From Candidatus Thiomargarita nelsonii (GTDB lineage: Bacteria > Pseudomonadota > Gammaproteobacteria > Beggiatoales > Beggiatoaceae): 38,686 nucleotides of DNA. Location: assembly GCA_000785145.2 (NCBI GenBank), contig JSZA02000239.1, positions 1 to 38,686 on the forward strand, given 5' to 3'. The translations under genes were made by a program, and so were the position numbers. How positions within the stretch are numbered: the first letter of the stretch is position 1; each line of letters opens with the position of its first letter. Positions 35,101 to 38,686 of the stretch are shown here, one piece after another. Below the pieces are notes generated by a model. It had not been told where the DNA came from. It did not search any database and saw only the letters and a program-made list of their open reading frames with translations.

Positions 35101-36979
35101 GGTGACTCTGTTTGAGTATGATGCTTTTGGTCGTTTGGTTAGGAGTACGGATGCTTTGGGTGGTGTGACGGTGTTTGGTTATGATGGTCGTGGAAATTTG
35201 GTTTCTGTGACGGATGCAAATGGGGGTGTGAGTCGGTTTGAGTTTGATAGGAATGATAATGTTGTTAAGGAGATTCGTCCTGAAGGTGAGGAAACTAGGT
35301 ATGAGTATGATGCGGGTGGGAATTTGACGGCTAAGTTTGATGCGAAAGGGCAGAAAATTGTGTATGTGTATGATGCCTTGAGTCGTTTGGTGCAGGTGGA
35401 TTATTTTGATTCGTCTTTAGTTTTGGTGAAGACGGTTACGTTTAGTTATGATGCGGTGGGTAATTTGTTGTCTTATGATGATGGGGTGACTTCTGGGTCT
35501 TATGGTTATGATGCGGTGGGGCAGAAGTTAAGCGAAACGGTTGATTATGGGGCGTTTTCGTTGAGCCAAAGTTATGAGTATTTTGCGAATGGTTTGAAGA
35601 AGTCGTTTACGGGGGCGGATGGTGTTCAGATTGGTTATGTTTATGATGAGAATAATCGGTTGGTTTCGGTTGAGATTCCTGATGCGGGGTTGGTAACGGT
35701 TAATGGTTTTGAGTGGAATAGTCCGGCTAAAGTGACTTTGCCTGGGGGGAGTGAGGTTGATTTGGGTTATGATCAGTTGATGCGGTTGGAGTCAAAGGTG
35801 GTTAAGGAGCCGGCTGATGGTGTGGTGTTGGATTATGGGTATGAGTATTCGCCGACGAGTAATATTGTGGCGAAAGCGACGGAGCATGGTGAGTATAGTT
35901 ATTTTTATGATGAGTTGTATCGGTTGTCGGGTGCTGTGAGCCCTGTGCTTGATGATGAAAGTTTTGTTTATGATTTGTTGGGTAATCGTTTGAATGGTGG
36001 GGCGACGTTTGATGGGAATAATGCGTTGCTTTCGGTTGATGAGGCGGTTTTTGAGTATGATGCTAATGGGAATTTGGTTAGGAAGTCGGTTGGTGCGGAG
36101 GTGACGGTTTTTGTTTTTGATGTTGGGGATCGGTTGGTTAGGGTTGAGGATGGTAGTGGGGGTGTTGTTGCGGAGTATTTTTATGATCCTTTTGGACGGC
36201 GGTTGTTTAAGGATGTCGGAGGTGTTCGGACTTATTTTGTTTACTCCGATGAAGGACTCGTTGGGGAGTTTGATGAGAGTGGTGTTGAGTTGAGGGGGTA
36301 TGGGTTTCGTCCGAATTCGCTGTGGACTACTAATCCGCTGTTTTTGAAGGTGGGTGGGGTGTATTTTTGGTTTTTGAATGATCATTTGGGGACGCCGCAG
36401 AAAATTGTTGATGAACAAGGGGTTGTTGTTTGGGAGGGGGTTTATGAGAGTTTTGGGTTGGCGCGGGTTGATGTTGAGGTGGTGGAGAGTAATCTGCGGT
36501 TTGCGGGGCAGTATTTTGATTTTGAGACGGGGTTGCATTATAATTGGTGGCGGTTTTATGATCCGGAGGTGGGGAGGTATTTTAGGGTTGATCCTATTGG
36601 GTTGGATGGTGGGTTGAATTTGTATGGGTATGCTTATCAAAATCCAATTAATTATTTTGATCCTGAAGGACGTGCGGGTAGAGGTGGTGGTAAAGGTCAG
36701 AAAGGAGAACGAAACAGAACTGGTTCTCCTCAAGGAACGGATAGCCCATTTAAAAAAATGACTCCACACCCAGATGATCCTAAAAAAGTTCAATATAAAG
36801 ATGCTGATGGAAAAACAAAATTTAAGGCTAAGCCGGATGGCTTTGATGAATATTGGAAGGAAAAGCAAGAGAAAAATAACAAATCTAAGAAACGGTTTTG
36901 GCGATGGCCAGTCATTATTAACCCTTGTTTGATTGAACCAATACTTTGCTTAGAGGTGCCATTACCGCCTGATTGTTAA
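26189..36979 (+). CDS. Intact Sec-exported Rhs/YD-repeat polymorphic toxin, 3596 aa
   Basis: ATG 26189 opens a signal peptide (MKNRLNILTIATFLISLSIQ) and has AGGAAAA upstream; an earlier in-frame TTG adds nothing sensible. Domains in order: beta-helical repeats with a duplicated ILERTV.SGEKTLTING unit at about 76 and 293; choice-of-anchor-D/HYDIN-like about 424-531; Calx-beta about 621-738; several Ig and fibronectin III-like sandwiches to about 2050; a prealbumin-like domain about 2071-2165; a Gly/Cys-rich linker about 2268-2318; YD repeats about 2368-3420; and the Rhs core ending VDPIGLDGG..FDPEGR at 3495. The last 101 residues form the variable tip (KMTPHPDDPKKVQYKDADGK; GFDEYWKEK), of unknown activity. 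No PAAR or VgrG motif is seen, so export should be by Sec and not type VI. Codon use flips from A/C-rich to G/T-rich inside the gene. A likely immunity gene lies 399 bp downstream. Confidence 0.85.
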   Translation: MKNRLNILTIATFLISLSIQAETLHTIPAGGNWDEPATWEEARVPLETDEVEINGHVYLNIDTTIYGLIINSDSILERTVSSGEKTLTINGNVLNNGTLQNYNAYIGTDHRYILTLNIDGNLTNNGIWRNYQLNLTAPDSVIVNGTTTIESSQINFSAQNIEITQQNFPGDVEFQHTNVNLTIPDNTVTFAKNVTGQNVTITGTGALTLNFTGESTISAVFDGNITQLNFSGDNQNIPGTFNATDEINLSGTNQTFSGTFTAAQITIAGTGKKSITTDTTLNGNLIIEESAILERTVLSGEKTLTINGDILNNGTIQNYNAYIGTDHRYILTLNIDGNITNNGVWRNYSTNITWFPIENAQHYEFRITDGEWNDPIIVTNTLYEISNYLHNPELQDTNYDWQVRAIVNETPTDWSETKHIIQHYHVAWKINPTTYAFGIIEPGNQSPAQAFTLTNTGNLELNINTIELTGTNAAEFNISDEDCQTVTPKNHCTINIVFAPVTTGGKTALLNITSNAPQPLEITLTGGGIPGTATLIAPSGIININDPTFSWYAVETATLYRFNLNDTTQEYTPEQVACPDGTGTCTINLDTPLPEGNAHWKVQTANDTGDGFWSVTLNFQIETLPGTLQFSAANFNVNENETTITLTVNRTNGRIGAISVDYTTTDDTATAGNDYIATSGTLNWAHNETESKTITVTLIDDEIVESDETFIASLGNITGGAILGTRNTATITLTENDVTGPEISNIQYQGIPLLDGATLTHSGTLSLTATDSANIGRVDILIDNTFYQRDNNGSTQYNIHLSLTEIADGTHTLTIKAYDTLGNITSTNLQINIALAPPAAPTITQPLNGTITNQAQITVKGSAEKGSEVLLYRGGTQIGEPLTLDNQNRFTGTLALQEGQNNLQAAAQNRGGLGPQTNNITITRDSTIPNPPNALTAYARENGQVHLTWQAQPNINGYDIYRATSTFTSTTQAQKINAELITGTQFDDLVPSEALYYYRVLSINDAGTESALSNEVSVGADLTPPRATQIEYTPQGTLTQGRINLTITISEPLLTTPFLSIVPDGGIPISVELTLITETQYQGHFEITDLTKSGTAYAVFSARDLAGNRGTEIDAGAILQIDSDGPFVTQLTLTPNEPIRNDPPATLEIEITLNEVPATEPALFYVLSGAEPVAVTLTQQSALIWTAQFTLPANAGSPETENLLFLFQAEDELGNIGTEIQGKNEFQIYQGDLPPLPVPQNLTATALPGGQIQLTWETVEGAAEYQLYRQAPGETELSAYQRHANNEITETTTIDGLYQYAVASVRQANAQEALSAYSNIVQVTADSIAPEAPTNLQLELVGAGIQATWQKPLGETELTYKLYRSTTETLGSPLKTDITELKATDQAPSEDAHYYAVTALDAAGNESVGSEFAYLNFELLSVATLEVTQNGDNLPVITWSHPTSTEFDLYLDNLKINTLSDTQYTDTGYSPLTERTYSLVARDNQSAESPKRTIVLPALSIQLHNEAPLQRGQFNTLHYKIRNHAAQSVTDIKIQIELGGSHTVRSETFALLGFEQRNIEMVIGGYADLADLTPLVTTLEIRPETGEVAQIIRQTELDVIEGSSLRVSLQTQDFIRGSEGQIKFNIENTSAIDIEILTNDIEFQLLDEDENVLTVQTFKQKLGRGIVTLSNGQTVARIPAGGYFESQWLAIPVPASASYEIKLQLNIQQIHYHLGETETVSLQGFSRRQSLSLVDTTYFGELISITPETSYGNEPVIITGRAVARSTSQILPLVPLKIVISLRGFERTYDVYTDKTGIFSYTFNPLEKESGLYKVSVLHPALTERPEQSEFIIQRLYLGQGATEYQIDLQIPFDYEKSISVPVAAGAESEGHNIRLVYEAIDQPLGELPTGVTITLGNALPILEAGSEAQLNFSIKADNTAEPTGHLVLKVLSDERELGSVLVNYQFSDAAPALFYSPSFIETGVGLGETVTETLRFENKGLAALNSLQVELLETDGSPAPGWIFVTTKKLGTLAIGESREIQIMASPSAGEGVYEFLVRASSDNYATTDILVFVAVTQSGIGSVLFKLEDIYTATLDAEENVIEGLAGAKIRVQNDPVFTLDETLTTDENGEALFENLPAGRYKFRASAPNHQEITGRFQIKPGITVSERVFLDYNLITFEWSVTEIPLEDRYEINLDATYETQVPAPVVLWEPLIVNLPSMVPGEVFYGELSLTNYGLVRAYNLNFRLPNDQYFKYEWLAALPESLEANQRVVIPYRVTALSSFNPEGGESGGGCGGYSNAATVDLNYVCANGDEEEDSASSHFVGGGGCGFWYPFESVGGGIHGVFGYNAQMGILADSSISSAAFSLDEDCVPLPERDECSLETVDSRVPVGSSINTRRREFTDSVTDLFVKVPGGVVSARRKFFENEWHFVGFEPLGFEFNNVTGNVFSIERNGVVYHWGGSVFAHENFKFIQSDSGFEWHNQKGDWELYDVDGHLLSFGNRKGTIATLVYSGEVVTGVSGGNGQALWLEYAGEFLTSVRDSAGHEVVYNYVDGRLSSVTDVLGGVTQYAYDEDGHLIQKVNSAGKTTIIEYDEDKGFPVGSSLGSARFGFDYEFDKNTGTYYGRIVSDSGKLKEVWSDQDGKTTRVDVNGVTVKLFSREGGYLSIEDVERGITRRYDRRENLVEVIYSDASSVSFEYEPVFYQLTKVTDRRDFVTTYSYDGVGNLLEMRSAVGTDAEKGVSFAYDGENRLISMTFEGGAETEETTNSWTYDNNDNVTSVTDPEGGVVEYLSSDAMGNPLELRDKRGFVWGFDYDAQGNLLSMSDPLDQVSSFEFDNVGNTTAVIDAAGNRTELSYDEHNNLVQTLDALGNVSSIVYNSDQLPVEVVDALGRGSLGEYDASGRLVREVDGAGNETVSVFDEGNLNLPMETEFPSFSQRFDYDELQRLVRETSVLPARNEFEEERLYSVDFVYDVAGNVVSQTDEEGKVTLFEYDAFGRLVRSTDALGGVTVFGYDGRGNLVSVTDANGGVSRFEFDRNDNVVKEIRPEGEETRYEYDAGGNLTAKFDAKGQKIVYVYDALSRLVQVDYFDSSLVLVKTVTFSYDAVGNLLSYDDGVTSGSYGYDAVGQKLSETVDYGAFSLSQSYEYFANGLKKSFTGADGVQIGYVYDENNRLVSVEIPDAGLVTVNGFEWNSPAKVTLPGGSEVDLGYDQLMRLESKVVKEPADGVVLDYGYEYSPTSNIVAKATEHGEYSYFYDELYRLSGAVSPVLDDESFVYDLLGNRLNGGATFDGNNALLSVDEAVFEYDANGNLVRKSVGAEVTVFVFDVGDRLVRVEDGSGGVVAEYFYDPFGRRLFKDVGGVRTYFVYSDEGLVGEFDESGVELRGYGFRPNSLWTTNPLFLKVGGVYFWFLNDHLGTPQKIVDEQGVVVWEGVYESFGLARVDVEVVESNLRFAGQYFDFETGLHYNWWRFYDPEVGRYFRVDPIGLDGGLNLYGYAYQNPINYFDPEGRAGRGGGKGQKGERNRTGSPQGTDSPFKKMTPHPDDPKKVQYKDADGKTKFKAKPDGFDEYWKEKQEKNNKSKKRFWRWPVIINPCLIEPILCLEVPLPPDC

Positions 36980-37023
36980 TGTATATTTTTAAGCAATACT
37001 CAACTTTTAGGAACGCATGAAAA

Positions 37024-37161
37024 GTGCAAAATATTTATTGCTGTAAAAAAACCTGTGATTTGGGCTATAAAACTAAATGCTGAGTGACGTAATACTGTGT
37101 CATTCAAATAGGTATTGATAAGCTATTACAGGTTTGTTTACAGCAATAAATTATTTTGCAC
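37024..37161. mobile_element. 138-bp MITE-like inverted-repeat element downstream of rhs
   Basis: Arms at 37024-37056 and 37128-37161 (start GTGCAAAATA, inner end ACCTGT) are complementary over about 33 bp with one indel and one mismatch. The centre encodes nothing. It lies between the Rhs stop and the immunity gene. A flanking duplication is not obvious. It could also act as a large transcription-affecting hairpin. Confidence 0.7.
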
Positions 37162-37206
37162 CCAGTCAAACAGAGTCTGGATAGAAAAAGAAGATGGCAG
37201 TGCCCA

Positions 37207-37304
37207 CTAGTACAGCGAATTATAAATTTATATAGGGTATCATCTAATAAAAATAAAGTATTTCACAACAATACTCTCTAGTTATTTATGATTCATTGTA
37301 CTAG
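37207..37304. mobile_element. 98-bp inverted-repeat element upstream of the immunity gene
   Basis: CTAGTACAGCGAATTATAAA-T at 37207-37227 and its partner at 37284-37304 pair at 18 of 21 positions. TGCCCAC occurs outside both ends, possibly a target duplication. No ORF. It is a second small element in the same 400-bp gap. Confidence 0.6.
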
Positions 37305-37377
37305 GGTTGCCCACATTTGAAGATAAAATAGTTTTTTATTTTATTATCAGCTAAATATTAAGAAAGAGTGGGTTTAT

Positions 37378-37788
37378 ATGTGTTTAAATAGTTTTTCAAA
37401 ACGAATTGTAAATAAGTTACTGTCTGTTTATCCTAAGTGGGAAAAATTTGTGGATATTACAGATGATGGTTTATTAGAAGTGTGTGTTCCTGCACCTAAA
37501 GCTTCTAATGCAGGAGTTATGTGTATTTTTACGACTGTTGATGATGATTTATGGATTCGTTTTTCCCATCCTTATATGTGTTATTCTTTAGATGATGAAG
37601 AAGAGATGATTTATATTGTAAATGCCCTAATAACGGATCAAGCTTTATTTATTGTAATAATGAATGGGGATGAGTGGGTTAGCACAACCTTAATTCCATC
37701 TGGGACTAAACCTACTATAGAAAAAGGTCAAAAAGTAAAAGTCATTTCGTGGCATGGTAATTTGGATATATTGGACTGTCTTACCTGA
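37378..37788 (+). CDS. Candidate immunity protein for the Rhs tip
   Basis: 136 aa, cytoplasmic, acidic, mixed alpha/beta. It starts with a helix (SKRIVNKLLSVYPKWEKFVD), followed by strands (GLLEVCVPAP; VMCIFTTVDDDLWIRFSH; EEEMIYIVNALITD; ALFIVIMNGDEWVST). The pattern resembles small immunity proteins found behind Rhs and contact-dependent toxins, but I cannot name a family. A weak AGAAAGAG precedes the ATG. It is the first complete plus-strand gene after the 3596-aa Rhs gene, which is the normal place for immunity, and it is followed by a strong terminator within R1. It was separated from rhs by two small inverted-repeat elements and so may need its own promoter. I see no strong one. Confidence 0.6.
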   Translation: MCLNSFSKRIVNKLLSVYPKWEKFVDITDDGLLEVCVPAPKASNAGVMCIFTTVDDDLWIRFSHPYMCYSLDDEEEMIYIVNALITDQALFIVIMNGDEWVSTTLIPSGTKPTIEKGQKVKVISWHGNLDILDCLT

Positions 37789-37814
37789 TTTGAGGCTTTT
37801 CCATTCAACTACCC

Positions 37815-37865
37815 TAGCGAGCGTAGCCTGGATTAATGTAGGGTGCGTCCTACGCACCTTTTTTT
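37815..37865 (+). repeat. R1 dispersed repeat, short copy g
   Basis: It begins AGCGAGCGTAGCCTGGATTA and holds the hairpin module only, as in the start of R1f. It follows the immunity gene by 26 bp. Confidence 0.75.
37842..37865 (+). terminator. Strong intrinsic terminator after the immunity gene
   Basis: GGTGCGT-CCT-ACGCACC followed directly by seven T. This is the best version of the R1 hairpin in the window and lies 53 bp after the stop of the immunity gene. Confidence 0.8.
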
Positions 37866-37879
37866 GCTTTAATACATTA

Positions 37880-38350
37880 ATTTATATATATTTTTTTATT
37901 TTAGCTTTCTAAAAGAAAATCACCGATTAATACGCAATGCCTGATTTTTAGTAGTTCAAAGATTTTGCCCTCATTTTTCAAATCGTCTGAGTACAACTAA
38001 TGGTAAACAACGAATAAAACCTTCAAACAAAAAATGTATTGCATGATTAATTCGTTGTCTGTCATTCGTTGTACTATTTACCACCCAAAAAACGCCGAGC
38101 CTGATTTTTAGTACATTTTGACATTTTAGCCCTGATTTTCAAATCACCGATAAAATTGGTCAAGCCCCATTTTTACTAGCTTTTTAGATTTTAACCTGAT
38201 TTTCAAAATGACCAAAAAACCGAGCCAATACCACTTGTCCACCGTATAAAGCTTAATTTATCTGCCTTTTATGATTTTGCACTCCCAAAATAAAATCACC
38301 TCAAAAACAGTCTTGATTTTATTAGGCTCTGCCTTTTTGCCCTTATTTTT
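37880..38350 (+). repeat. R2-type degenerate repeat region, copy 3
   Basis: No gene. Successive degenerate units of roughly 60 bp contain TTTTTACTAGCTTTT and GATTTTCAAATC-like near-palindromes. The GAGCCAATACCACTTGTCCA block and the CACTCCCAAAATAAAATCAC block match 11077-11147 and 13795-13870. A MITE-like element interrupts it at 37991-38074. Confidence 0.75.
37991..38074. mobile_element. MITE-like element with GTACAAC terminal inverted repeats, copy 2
   Basis: 84 bp. The left arm GTACAAC..ACAACGAAT (37991-38015) and the right arm ATTCGTTGT..GTTGTAC (38050-38074) form a 25-bp inverted repeat with a few mismatches. The interior matches 14242-14331. No coding capacity. Confidence 0.65.
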
Positions 38351-38424
38351 AAAATCGCCTCAAAAATACACGAACCCCATTTTTACTAGCTTCTGGGATT
38401 TTAGTCTCATTTTTGAAATCGGTA
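38351..38424 (+). repeat. Conserved header in front of Rhs tip 3
   Basis: The same sequence as 11148-11222, ending GAAATCGGTAG. The Rhs frame starts at the next codon (GGA AAT CTG). Confidence 0.75.
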
Positions 38425-38686
38425 GGAAATCTGTTGTCATACTCTGATGGCTCTACGTCAGGGACTTATACTTATGATGCGTTGGAACAAAAGCTGAGCG
38501 AAACGGTTGATTATGGTGCGTTTTCGTTGAGCCAGGGTTATTCGTATTTTGCTAATGGTTTGAAGAAGTCGTTTACAGGTGCGGATGGTGTTCAAATTTC
38601 TTATGTTTATAATGAGAATAATCGGTTGGTTTCGGTTGAGATTCCTGATGCGGGGTTGGTAACGGTTAATGGTTTTGAGTGGAATA
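38425..38686 (+). pseudogene. Orphan Rhs tip 3, cut by the window end
   Basis: An open frame without start codon encodes GNLLSYSDGSTSGTYTYDAL, then LSQGYSYFANGLKKSF and VTVNGFEWN. It aligns with 35459-35720 of the intact gene. It has no lesion in the visible part. Its core end, C-terminal domain and any immunity gene lie beyond the window. Confidence 0.8.

Noticed and set aside
35792..36868. 358-aa open frame antisense to the Rhs core
   Set aside because: It results from the G/T-rich codon style of the YD repeats, which leaves the opposite strand poor in stops. The same shadow appears over the other Rhs copies. It has no domain or ribosome binding site.
1..38686. Complete circular plasmid
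   Set aside because: The two ends do not overlap, and the right end stops inside a multi-copy Rhs sequence, so the window is a piece of a larger molecule.

Overview
The window looks like accessory DNA (a plasmid, an integrated element or a genomic island) from a large gammaproteobacterial sulfur bacterium of the Beggiatoa/Thiomargarita/Thioploca type. That assignment is an inference. It rests on the low GC content, the dispersed hairpin repeats (GTAGGGTGGGTAGAGCG and GTAGGGTGCGT types) and the very large Sec-exported repeat and Rhs proteins. No rRNA, tRNA or housekeeping gene was found to fix the taxon. Family names below come from motif recognition by eye. No database search was run.

Layout. 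(1) 275-3162, minus strand: a DnaB-N/RepA-like helicase gene with long in-frame tandem repeats, preceded by a small ribbon-helix-helix-like gene and two tandem palindromic operators. (2) 3281-13880, plus strand: a string of short or broken passengers. They are a copied fragment of the 1597-aa gene, a small ORF behind an attC-like hairpin, a HEAT-repeat gene, a decayed Rhs tip, and a second Rhs tip with a Sel1-repeat partner. Between them lie direct copies of two non-coding repeats (called R1 and R2 here), all in one orientation. R1 carries an intrinsic-terminator-like hairpin and often touches the 3' end of a passenger. (3) 13924-19500: a second replication module. It holds a KfrA-like gene with a strong operator region, a small regulator, a lambda-O-like initiator with six regular iterons inside its coding sequence, and, convergently, a TOPRIM primase/helicase split by a frameshift. 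A candidate small RNA is encoded divergently from the primase. (4) 19521-26092: an operon with a good sigma70 promoter, encoding an exported rhodanese-fold protein without catalytic Cys, a membrane-anchored transglutaminase-like protein and a 1597-aa surface protein with eleven beta-sandwich repeats. (5) 26189-37788: an intact 3596-aa Sec-exported Rhs/YD-repeat protein with a 101-aa C-terminal tip, two MITE-like inverted-repeat elements and a candidate immunity gene. (6) 37815-38686: R1, R2 and a third Rhs tip cut by the window end. It ends in sequence also present at three other places in the window, so the contig may have broken on a repeat.

How it may work together. The intact Rhs protein is the probable active toxin carrier. 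The orphan tips share its core at high nucleotide identity and carry other C-terminal domains, so they could act as a silent reservoir for tip replacement. The tips at 6947 and 11223 are visibly decayed, and all three orphan tips sit behind the same conserved 'header' sequence. The two replication modules, the operators and the iteron-like repeats suggest the region is or was a self-replicating element.
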